This document shows positions 1-5,351 of a DNA stretch of 5,629 nucleotides, piece by piece. Below the pieces are notes generated by a model. The model had not been told where the DNA came from. It did not search any database and saw only the letters and a program-made list of their open reading frames with translations. Positions within the stretch are counted from its first letter, which is position 1. Every line of letters begins with the position of its first letter. The position numbers and the translations under genes are program-made. The stretch comes from Proteobacteria bacterium UBA6908 (GTDB taxonomy: Bacteria; Pseudomonadota; Gammaproteobacteria; Acidiferrobacterales; UBA6901). Location: assembly GCA_002451085.1 (NCBI GenBank), contig DKBE01000038.1, forward strand, positions 43,452 to 49,080. Reading direction: 5' to 3'.

Positions 1-789
1 GGCCTCGGCGCAGCGTTCGCCGATTTTTACACGCAATTTTTCTGGCAGGCCCGGGGCCGGGGATTCTTCGACGACTTTCTGGTGGCGGCGCTGCATCGAA
101 CAGTCGCGCTCACCAAGATGCACGGCATTGCCATGGGTGTCGGCCAGCACCTGGAATTCAATGTGACGCGGATTCTCCAGGTACTTTTCCATGTAAACGA
201 TGTCGTTGTTGAACGCAGCTTTGGCTTCGCTCTTGGTGAGCGAGATGGCATTCTTGAGTGCCGCTTCGGTATGCACCACGCGCATGCCGCGGCCACCACC
301 ACCACCGGCGGCCTTGATGATCACCGGGTAGCCGATCTTTTCAGCCAGCCTCTGATTCTCGCGATCGTTGTCTCCGACCGGTCCGTCTGAACCCGGCACC
401 GTCGGCACACCGGCTTTTTTCATGGCCTCGATGGCCGAGATCTTGTCACCCATCAGCCGGATCGTGTCGGCCTTGGGTCCGATGAAGATGAAGCCGCTTT
501 GCTCGACACGTTCGGCGAAATCGGCGTTTTCCGACAGGAATCCGTAACCCGGATGGATGGCCTGGGCGTCGGTGACCTCGGCCGCCGAGATCACGGCCGG
601 AATATTCAGGTAGCTGTCCTTGGCGGCATTCGGGCCAATGCACACCGATTCATCCGCCAGGCGCACGGCCTTGGCGTCGCGGTCGGCCTCGGAGTGCAGC
701 GCTACAGTCTTGATGTCGAGCGCGCGGCAGGCGCGAAGGATGCGCAGCGCAATCTCGCCACGGTTGGCGATGACAATTTTTTCAATCAT
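1..789 (-). CDS. accC: Biotin carboxylase subunit of acetyl-CoA carboxylase (N-terminal part, cut by window edge)
   Basis: AccC carboxylates the biotin on AccB using ATP and bicarbonate, in the cytoplasm, as the first half-reaction of acetyl-CoA carboxylase. The minus frame is open for 263 codons from the ATG at 789-787 to the window edge, with no frameshift; the family is about 449 residues, so the C-terminal 40% lies outside. The N-terminal biotin carboxylase domain (about 1-114) starts [17 protein letters not shown] and contains [10 protein letters not shown]. The ATP-grasp domain follows. Key residues fall at E. coli numbering: K116, K159, the Gly-rich loop GGGGGRG at 162-168, H209, and RRHQK with H236 and K238. 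The metal-binding Glu residues and catalytic Arg lie beyond the edge. The start is only 3 bp after the accB stop (TAAGCCATG), so the two are surely cotranscribed and probably translationally coupled. Identity is near certain from the unbroken match to the E. coli protein. Confidence 0.97.
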   Translation of the reverse strand, partial: MIEKIVIANRGEIALRILRACRALDIKTVALHSEADRDAKAVRLADESVCIGPNAAKDSYLNIPAVISAAEVTDAQAIHPGYGFLSENADFAERVEQSGFIFIGPKADTIRLMGDKISAIEAMKKAGVPTVPGSDGPVGDNDRENQRLAEKIGYPVIIKAAGGGGGRGMRVVHTEAALKNAISLTKSEAKAAFNNDIVYMEKYLENPRHIEFQVLADTHGNAVHLGERDCSMQRRHQKVVEESPAPGLPEKLRVKIGERCAEA

Positions 790-792
790 GGC

Positions 793-1260
793 TTATTCGA
801 TCACGAACAGCGGTTCGCCGAATTCGACCGGCTGACCGTTCTCCTTGAGGATCGCCTTCACGGTGCCAGCCTTGTCGGCCTCAATGGTGTTGAGAATCTT
901 CATGGCCTCGATGATGCAGAGCGTATCGCCGACTTTGACCTGGCTGCCGACTTCCACGAACGCCGCCGCGCTGGGCGACGGTGAGCGATAGAACGTGCCC
1001 ACCATGGGCGAGGTCACCATGTGGCCGGAGGGAGCGGCCGGGACTGCGGGTGCTGCGGGTGGTGCAGCCGGAATCATGGTGGGAGCGACGGGGGCTGTGG
1101 TCATCGGCACCGCCGAGGATCCGGTCGTCATATGGCTGACTGGCGCCGCACCGTAGCCGCGCGAAATGCGGATCGACTCTTCGCCTTCCTTGATTTCGAT
1201 TTCTCCGAGATTGGATTCCTCGAGCATCTCGATCAGTTTCTTGATTTTGCGAATATCCAT
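793..1260 (-). CDS. accB: Biotin carboxyl carrier protein of acetyl-CoA carboxylase
   Basis: AccB carries the biotin that AccC carboxylates and the AccAD transferase uses to make malonyl-CoA. The 155 residues match the usual length (E. coli 156). An N-terminal helical region (1-35, [17 protein letters not shown]) is followed by a flexible Ala/Pro/Thr-rich linker (about 38-79), then the biotinyl domain (80-155). The biotinylation motif EAMKILN places the modified lysine at K121. The protruding 'thumb' segment typical of bacterial AccB is present at about 93-105 ([13 protein letters not shown]). The ATG is preceded by GGGGAAG at good spacing, overlapping the end of aroQ; the gap to aroQ is 2 bp and to accC 3 bp. 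In E. coli AccB represses its own operon; nothing in this sequence shows whether that holds here. Confidence 0.98.
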   Translation of the reverse strand: MDIRKIKKLIEMLEESNLGEIEIKEGEESIRISRGYGAAPVSHMTTGSSAVPMTTAPVAPTMIPAAPPAAPAVPAAPSGHMVTSPMVGTFYRSPSPSAAAFVEVGSQVKVGDTLCIIEAMKILNTIEADKAGTVKAILKENGQPVEFGEPLFVIE

Positions 1261-1262
1261 GT

Positions 1263-1712
1263 TTACTTCCCCTGGGCTTTTATCTGTTGTATGGCGGCCT
1301 GCAGCGCGAGTTCGTATCCGGTCGCGCCCAGACCGCTGATCACCCCGCGCGCCAGATCGGAAAAGTAGGAATGTTTCCGGAAGGCTTCGCGCGCGTGAAT
1401 GTTGGAAAGATGGACCTCAATGAACGGTATGCCGGTGGCGGCCAACGCATCACGCAAGGCCACGCTGGTGTGGGTGAACCCGGCCGGATTGATCACAATG
1501 AAGGCAACTTTATCCTGCATGGCTTTTTGGACACGGGTGACCAGTTCGTGCTCGGCATTGCTCTGGAAAAACTCGATACTCACGCCGCCAGCCTTGGCCA
1601 GTGCCTGCAGCCGGGTATTGATGCTCTCCAGGGTGTCGCGCCCGTAATGGTCGGGTTCGCGCGATCCAAGGAGATTGAGATTCGGACCATTCAGAACCAG
1701 GATATCTGTCAT
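1263..1712 (-). CDS. aroQ: Type II 3-dehydroquinate dehydratase
   Basis: AroQ dehydrates 3-dehydroquinate to 3-dehydroshikimate, the third step of the shikimate pathway, as a cytoplasmic dodecamer. The 149 residues are a full-length type II enzyme (usual 145-150). The N-terminal signature [14 protein letters not shown] (7-20) carries R18, followed by Y23 of the flexible lid, N75 in INPAGFTH (74-81), H101 in EVHLSN (99-104), and R108 and R112; these correspond to the active-site residues of the M. tuberculosis enzyme. The family name is secure. The ATG at 1712-1710 has only a weak GGAA about 12 nt upstream. It is the first gene of a tight aroQ-accB-accC run. The order dsbD-aroQ-accB-accC is, from memory, also found in Pseudomonas, so the linkage to fatty acid genes is an old gammaproteobacterial arrangement and not a sign of functional pairing. 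Confidence 0.97.
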   Translation of the reverse strand: MTDILVLNGPNLNLLGSREPDHYGRDTLESINTRLQALAKAGGVSIEFFQSNAEHELVTRVQKAMQDKVAFIVINPAGFTHTSVALRDALAATGIPFIEVHLSNIHAREAFRKHSYFSDLARGVISGLGATGYELALQAAIQQIKAQGK

Positions 1713-1737
1713 CTGGTAGCCAATTTCCGTGAAATTT

Positions 1738-1743
1738 ATTCTA
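1738..1743 (-). promoter_or_regulatory. Possible -10 box for aroQ-accB-accC
   Basis: On the minus strand TAGAAT (5 of 6 to TATAAT) lies 25 nt before the aroQ start in an AT-rich stretch. There is no good -35 at 16-18 nt; that place is occupied by a T-run. If used, the leader would be only about 20 nt. This is a motif match only. Confidence 0.3.
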
Positions 1744-1758
1744 ACTTCCTGAAATACT

Positions 1759-1793
1759 AAAAAATCCGATTCCCCAGATCAGGGCACGGGAAT
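1759..1793 (-). terminator. Weak intrinsic terminator candidate after tlpA, reading leftward
   Basis: Read on the minus strand, ATTCCC (1793-1788) and GGGAAT (1774-1769) form a 6-bp stem with a 13-nt loop, followed after CGGA by six T residues (1764-1759). The position, between the tlpA stop and the aroQ start, suits the end of the cutA-dsbD-tlpA operon. The stem is short, the loop large and the T-run four bases from the stem, so it may be inefficient and allow read-through into aroQ. Confidence 0.4.
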
Positions 1794-1832
1794 GGTACGC
1801 AGAACGTGGATTGATGTCTAGATGATGGTATT

Positions 1833-1863
1833 TTGGCAGCAAGTTGGCGTATTTTGCTGCCAA
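1833..1863. repeat. Perfect 10-bp inverted repeat directly after tlpA
   Basis: TTGGCAGCAA (1833-1842) and TTGCTGCCAA (1854-1863) are exact reverse complements around an 11-bp spacer. The right arm ends 1 bp from the tlpA stop codon. Neither strand has a proper T-run after the stem (minus strand continues AATACC, plus strand TTTAATT). It could be a 3'-end stabilising hairpin, a weak or Rho-assisted terminator, or a protein-binding operator for the genes to the left. The structure is certain; its role is not. Confidence 0.6.
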
Positions 1864-1864
1864 T

Positions 1865-2413
1865 TTAATTCGGGATCGTAGAATTCCCCGGTAATAGCGG
1901 TATCAGCAGGTTTTCCAGCTGTTTTTCATCAAAAGCACCGAGTTTAGTCGCCGTTATCTCGCCGTCCGAACGGATCAGTACGGAGTAGGGCAGGCCGCCC
2001 TTGTTGTTGCCATAGGCCATCATCAGGTCGTAAACCGAATCATCCGCCAGCAACAGCGGATAGTTGATCTTCATTTCCTGCCAGAATCGGGCGATGGCCT
2101 CCGGGTTGTCGATGCTGATACCGACAATCTGCAGTCCCCGGGCGCCGTAACGCTCCTGCAGCCGGATAAATCCGGGAATTTCCTCCCGACAGGGCGGGCA
2201 CCAGGTAGCCCAGAAATTGAGCAGAATGACCTTGTTCCGCCAGTCGGCCAGGGAGCGTGGTTTCCCGGTCAGGTCCGGGAGCGTGAAATCGGTAGCGATC
2301 GCCGGCGACTCTGTCGCCGCACCACGCTGCCAGAGATGCAGGGCATAGCCCAGCCCGGCGGCGCCGGCACCTAGAACAATCGCCAGAAGTACGAATCGGA
2401 GTTTTCGGCTCAC
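1865..2413 (-). CDS. Membrane-anchored TlpA/ResA-like thioredoxin-fold thiol:disulfide oxidoreductase
   Basis: Predicted periplasmic disulfide reductase held in the inner membrane by one N-terminal helix. With a GTG start at 2413-2411 the product is 182 residues: SRKLR, a hydrophobic anchor (about 6-28), a linker, then an AhpC/TSA-Redoxin type thioredoxin fold from about 38. The active site is WCPPC (71-75, in LLNFWATWCPPCREE), with the cis-proline at P142 (GGLPYS), both typical of TlpA, ResA and CcmG. GTG is chosen because it leaves 7 bp after the dsbD stop, puts the basic residues and helix at the very N-terminus, and avoids overlap; an in-frame ATG at 2509 would add 32 low-quality residues inside dsbD. 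There is no clear Shine-Dalgarno, so translation may depend on ribosomes finishing dsbD. Lying in the dsbD operon, it probably receives electrons from DsbD and may act in cytochrome c maturation or thiol protection; the substrate is not shown by the sequence. Confidence 0.9.
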   Translation of the reverse strand: MSRKLRFVLLAIVLGAGAAGLGYALHLWQRGAATESPAIATDFTLPDLTGKPRSLADWRNKVILLNFWATWCPPCREEIPGFIRLQERYGARGLQIVGISIDNPEAIARFWQEMKINYPLLLADDSVYDLMMAYGNNKGGLPYSVLIRSDGEITATKLGAFDEKQLENLLIPLLPGNSTIPN

Positions 2414-2420
2414 GTTCTGC

Positions 2421-4649
2421 CTAGACCTTGGCCAGCAGGGCGAGGAACTCCTCGGCGTTGCGGAACCCGTAGAAGCGCAGTTCCTTCTTTTCCGTGCCGT
2501 CAGCAGCAAACATTAGAAATGCCGGTGGTCCGAAAACGCCAAACTTTTTCTTGATGGCGCTACTGGCATCGTCGTTGCGGGTCACATCTGCCTGCAATAC
2601 CACGAATCGCTTCATGGCCTCGCGAACGCGCGGGTCGGCGAAAGTGGTTTTTTCCATGCGCACACAATCGGTGCACCAAGTGGCGAAGAAATCGAGAATG
2701 ACGGGCTTGCCCTGTTGCCGCGCACCGGCCATTGCCGATTCGAGCTCCCTGAGCTCGCTGGAACGGTGAAACAGTTCGGTCGTTGGTGCCGTGGCGGCCG
2801 TGGCCGGAGTGCCGGCCGTCAGGGTGGCCAGATTGTGAAGCGGAACCGGACGCAGGATGTCGCGCTCACCGATCAAGCCACCAAGCAGGGCCAGCGCGCC
2901 CCAGATCAGGAAAAAGGTACCGATGCCTTTCCACAGGTAACGCCAGCCACTGACCTCGCTCGGCAACGACTGGGTGGCGCCCATGTATACGGCCGTGACA
3001 ATCAGCAACACTGACCACAGCAGCAGCACCGGTACCTGCGGCAGATAGCCGAGCAGGTAGATCGATACACCAACCAGCATTACGCCGAACACATACTTGA
3101 TGCGGTCCATCCAGGCTCCGGCCTTCGGCAACAGGTATCCGGCGCCGATGCCGGCCGCGACCAGCGCGACTCCCTGGCCGTGGGCCATGGCAAACATGAT
3201 CGAGCCGCCGAGCACCGGATCCCCCTTGGTAATCGCGACCCCAAGCACCCCGATCAGCACTGGCGACACGCAGGCCCCGACAATCAGTGCCGACACGAGG
3301 CCAAGCCCGAATGCGCCCATGAACGAGCCGCCCTTGATCTTGTGCGAGTGGTAGTGGATTTTGGATTGAATGAATGACGGCATTTGCAATTCATACAGGC
3401 CGAACATCGACAGTGCCAGCAGAAACAGAATTGTTGCGAAGATGCTGATGGCCCAAGGATTCTGGAAATAGGCCTGCAGCTGTTCGCCGGTGGCGCCGGC
3501 CAGAATGCCGGCGGCGGTGTACGTGACGGCGGTGCCAAGCACATAGCTGTACGACACCATGCCTGCCTGGAGCTTGCTCAGGGTCTGGTCACCGCTGCGC
3601 ACGATGACACCCGACAGGATCGGGATCATCGGCAGCACGCACGGCGTGAAGGTCAGCAACAGACCGGCGCCGAACGCCGCCAACAGCAGACTGAACGTCG
3701 TATCTCCTTCAACCCTGGGTGGCTTCGTCTGGGTGGTCAGGATGTCCGGTTTGTCTGCGCCGGCTGCCGGCAGGCGCAGGCTGACTTTTTTCTTCTCCGG
3801 CGGGTAGCAGATGCCCTTGTCAGCGCAGCCCTGATATCCGATCTCGAGCTCGATACGGTCAGTCCCCGCCGCGCTGCGCTTCAACGGGATTCGCACCGTC
3901 AGTTCGTCATAGATCACCTCGGTCTTGCCGAAGGTGGGATCGTCTTTTAATTTGCCGCGCGAGACTTCCGGCTTGTCGAGCGAGATCCCTTCGCCACGCA
4001 GCAGCTTGACCGTGGTCTTGTCGCGATACAGGTAATAACCGGGGGCGATGCGTATACGTGCTGAAGCCGTGTTGGCATCGATGGATTCGGTCGAGAGCTG
4101 GAACGCCTGATCTGGAGGAAGGAATTCCTGGCCACCGCTGGGTTCGATCAGGCTCGACAAATCCTTGAGTGACTTCACACCACCGGATTTTGTATCAGCC
4201 GTCGCGACTTTGAGTGCCGGCAGCGAAACGGACAATTCCTTGGTGATGGGCGGATAGCAGACTCCGATCGGTTCGTTGCAGCCCTGACCGGTAATGCGCA
4301 GCTTGGCGATTTGCGTTCCGTCGGCGCGGCGCTCGATGGGCAGTGTTGCAGTCACGGTCTTGGTGTAGGTTTCGACAGTCCCGAAGGCCGGGTCAGATTT
4401 TTTCTTACCGGCCGGGATGACGGCCGGTTTGAGCGACAAGGCCGAATCAAGCGACTCGAACTTGAACTTGTCGCGATACATGTAATAGCCATCGGCGATC
4501 TTCCAGCTGGCCTCGATGGTCTGGGCGTCGCGCGCCTTGAGGGTGAGCGCAAAGGCCTGGTCGGGTTCGAGCAGTTCCTGCGGGTCGGTGGCGGCATGTG
4601 CCGGTGACAGGGCGATCAGGCCAGTCAGTGCAATAAGCAGATTCTTCAT
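2421..4649 (-). CDS. dsbD: Thiol:disulfide interchange protein DsbD with duplicated N-terminal domain
   Basis: DsbD is the inner-membrane electron carrier that takes reducing power from cytoplasmic thioredoxin and passes it to periplasmic acceptors. The 742 residues exceed the E. coli protein (about 565) because the N-terminal alpha domain occurs twice. Order: signal peptide (1-19, cut after AHA); alpha-1 (about 29-144; C124 and C131 in GQGCNEPIGVCYPP); alpha-2 (about 179-293; C275 and C281 in YQGCADKGICYPP); about eight membrane helices (317-595) with C337 (FTPCVLP) and C460 (VGACVSP); linker; thioredoxin-like gamma domain (about 625-742) with WCTDC (C659, C662) and cis-Pro region GPPAF (707-711). 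These eight cysteines are the only ones in the protein, one pair per module. The ATG is 6 bp after the cutA stop, with a GGAA ribosome site overlapping the end of cutA; tlpA follows after 7 bp. Identity is certain; how the two alpha domains share electrons is unknown. Confidence 0.97.
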   Translation of the reverse strand: MKNLLIALTGLIALSPAHAATDPQELLEPDQAFALTLKARDAQTIEASWKIADGYYMYRDKFKFESLDSALSLKPAVIPAGKKKSDPAFGTVETYTKTVTATLPIERRADGTQIAKLRITGQGCNEPIGVCYPPITKELSVSLPALKVATADTKSGGVKSLKDLSSLIEPSGGQEFLPPDQAFQLSTESIDANTASARIRIAPGYYLYRDKTTVKLLRGEGISLDKPEVSRGKLKDDPTFGKTEVIYDELTVRIPLKRSAAGTDRIELEIGYQGCADKGICYPPEKKKVSLRLPAAGADKPDILTTQTKPPRVEGDTTFSLLLAAFGAGLLLTFTPCVLPMIPILSGVIVRSGDQTLSKLQAGMVSYSYVLGTAVTYTAAGILAGATGEQLQAYFQNPWAISIFATILFLLALSMFGLYELQMPSFIQSKIHYHSHKIKGGSFMGAFGLGLVSALIVGACVSPVLIGVLGVAITKGDPVLGGSIMFAMAHGQGVALVAAGIGAGYLLPKAGAWMDRIKYVFGVMLVGVSIYLLGYLPQVPVLLLWSVLLIVTAVYMGATQSLPSEVSGWRYLWKGIGTFFLIWGALALLGGLIGERDILRPVPLHNLATLTAGTPATAATAPTTELFHRSSELRELESAMAGARQQGKPVILDFFATWCTDCVRMEKTTFADPRVREAMKRFVVLQADVTRNDDASSAIKKKFGVFGPPAFLMFAADGTEKKELRFYGFRNAEEFLALLAKV

Positions 4650-4655
4650 GTGTTG

Positions 4656-4988
4656 TTATTCCGGGTGGTGGAGCCAGGCCAGGTACTCGGGGTGCCCGTC
4701 GGCAATTGGGACTGCGATGATTTCGGGAAGTTCATAGGGATGCAGGGCCCGAATCCGGTCCTGCACAGCCGGGTACTGAGCCTGCGCGATCTTGATGACC
4801 AGCAGCAGCTCGCTGGCCTCCTCGATCTTGCCTTTCCAGCGGTATATGGAATGCATGGCCGGGAGGATATTCACACAGGCCGCCAGCCGTTCGGTCACCA
4901 GCGCCCGGCCAATCTGTTCGGCTGCGGCCACATTCGGGCAGGTGGTCAGTACGATCTGGAAAAGGGTCTGGGTCACAGGAACTCGCAT
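4656..4988 (-). CDS. cutA: CutA divalent-cation tolerance family protein
   Basis: A small, very stable trimeric protein with a ferredoxin-like fold similar to PII signalling proteins. It was named for copper tolerance in E. coli, but the true role of the family is unsettled. The 110 residues match the usual length. Family motifs are present: TERLAACVNI (32-41, with the conserved C38), YRWKGKIEE (49-57), HPYELPEII (83-91) and YLAWL (102-106). The ATG at 4988 has no visible ribosome site. A GTG at codon 5 (4976-4974) would give 106 residues, still a complete CutA, and overlaps the stop of a 16-codon leader frame as GTGA, so it is a real alternative start. The gene is first in a cutA-dsbD-tlpA run; cutA next to dsbD is the known E. 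coli arrangement, where dsbD was once called cutA2. Confidence 0.95.
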   Translation of the reverse strand: MRVPVTQTLFQIVLTTCPNVAAAEQIGRALVTERLAACVNILPAMHSIYRWKGKIEEASELLLVIKIAQAQYPAVQDRIRALHPYELPEIIAVPIADGHPEYLAWLHHPE

Positions 4989-5023
4989 TTGGCCAGGTGG
5001 TCACAAGGGGTGTCCGGATGCAT
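4973..5023 (-). CDS. Possible 16-codon leader peptide ahead of cutA
   Basis: A minus-strand ATG at 5023-5021 opens a 16-residue frame, MHPDTPCDHLAKCEFL, ending in TGA at 4975-4973. That stop overlaps the alternative cutA start as GTGA, a common layout for translational coupling. A strong ribosome-site sequence, AAGGAGGAG (5049-5041), lies upstream, but 17 nt from the ATG, longer than the usual 5-10 nt. There is no known homologue to my knowledge. It may be chance. Confidence 0.2.
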   Translation of the reverse strand: MHPDTPCDHLAKCEFL

Positions 5024-5032
5024 AACTTCGTT

Positions 5033-5092
5033 GCTACGGACTCCTCCTTATGTGTTTCGGGCAACGGTCAGACGGCCGTTGCCCATTTTTTA
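5033..5092 (+). ncRNA. Candidate small RNA with anti-Shine-Dalgarno-like motif and terminator
   Basis: A weak sigma-70 match on the plus strand, TGGTCA (4998-5003) and CATAAC (5021-5026) with a 17-nt spacer (4 of 6 each), would start a transcript near 5033. It would carry CTCCTCCTTA (5041-5050), which resembles the 3' end of 16S rRNA and the CU-rich seeds of some proteobacterial small RNAs, and end at the strong hairpin plus U-run. No gene on this strand needs that terminator. The alternative is that the same bases serve the cutA leader on the other strand. Purely a sequence-based proposal. Confidence 0.25.
5059..5091 (+). terminator. Strong intrinsic terminator reading rightward
   Basis: GGGCAACGG (5059-5067) and CCGTTGCCC (5076-5084) form a perfect 9-bp stem with an 8-nt loop, followed by A and six T residues (5086-5091). 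On the minus strand the stem is followed by GAAACAC, so it terminates only rightward. No plus-strand gene lies upstream; it may shield groES from antisense read-through or end a small RNA. Confidence 0.75.
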
Positions 5093-5185
5093 TTTCCTTG
5101 ATTTTTATAAGGTTCTGATTCTGCTAGGTTCCCGACCATTGTGCCTATTCTATCCGATCCTGGCCTTTGGTTGAGTCGGGAGATC

Positions 5186-5213
5186 TTGACATCCCTTACT
5201 CCGTCCCTATCAT
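5186..5213 (+). promoter_or_regulatory. groES(groEL) promoter
   Basis: TTGACA (5186-5191, perfect -35) and TATCAT (5208-5213, 4 of 6 to TATAAT) are 16 nt apart, a good sigma-70 promoter. The predicted start, near 5220, lies inside the CIRCE element, so bound HrcA would block it. Overlapping bases CTTGACA (5185-5191) and CCCTATCA (5205-5212), 13 nt apart, partly resemble a sigma-32 heat-shock promoter (CTTGAA / CCCCATNT), so dual control is possible. Confidence 0.8.
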
Positions 5214-5240
5214 TTAGCACTCGATTTGATCGAGTGCTAA
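5214..5240 (+). promoter_or_regulatory. CIRCE operator for the HrcA heat-shock repressor
   Basis: TTAGCACTC (5214-5222), nine spacer bases, GAGTGCTAA (5232-5240): an exact match to the CIRCE consensus. The symmetry extends to 12-bp arms (TTAGCACTCGAT / ATCGAGTGCTAA) around TTG. It begins right after the -10 box and would also lie at the 5' end of the mRNA. HrcA, whose activity depends on GroEL, is known to repress groESL through this site. E. coli lacks this system, but many other gammaproteobacteria have it; the hrcA gene is not in the window. Confidence 0.97.
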
Positions 5241-5351
5241 CAATTTCCCGCTGAAAACGCAGCATCCCGGAGACTTCACGGGAAAACAGAATTTACGGCA
5301 GACCCAAGCCTGCCACAGACATCATCAACATTTGTTAAGGAGATCATCCAG

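Larger units (their letters stand above)
4989..5351. other. Divergent intergenic region between cutA and groES
   Basis: These 363 bp hold no convincing protein gene. From left to right: AAGGAGGAG on the minus strand (5049-5041), a plus-strand intrinsic terminator (5059-5091), an AT-rich stretch with minus-strand -10-like boxes TATAAA (5109-5104) and TAGAAT (5152-5147) that could start cutA-dsbD-tlpA but have poor -35 matches, then the groES promoter and CIRCE operator. The groES leader (about 130 nt from the predicted start) can form small hairpins: TCCCG 5265-5269 with CGGGA 5279-5283, and GGCAG 5297-5301 with CTGCC 5310-5314. An AAGGAG ribosome site is at 5337-5342. Confidence 0.7.

Noticed and set aside
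499..984. 161-codon plus-strand open frame
   Set aside because: Lies wholly antisense to accC and accB, which match known families residue by residue; the translation resembles no family and reflects codon bias of the opposite strand.
1021..1150. Low-complexity GC-rich stretch that looks repetitive
   Set aside because: It encodes the Ala/Pro/Thr linker of AccB, which is normally low in complexity; no true DNA repeat unit.
1287..1760. 157-codon plus-strand open frame
   Set aside because: Antisense to aroQ; the real gene has all catalytic residues on the minus strand.
2414..2509. Upstream extension of the TlpA-like gene to an in-frame ATG at 2509
   Set aside because: It would overlap the last 89 bases of dsbD and place about 35 non-hydrophobic, low-quality residues ahead of the membrane anchor; the GTG at 2413 fits better.
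3384..3950. 188-codon plus-strand open frame
   Set aside because: Antisense to dsbD, with Gln/Arg/His-rich composition typical of a shadow frame; no ribosome site or recognisable domain.
4732..5064. 110-codon minus-strand frame overlapping cutA
   Set aside because: It is in a different frame from cutA, begins with TTG, and its translation has no recognisable motif, while cutA is clear.
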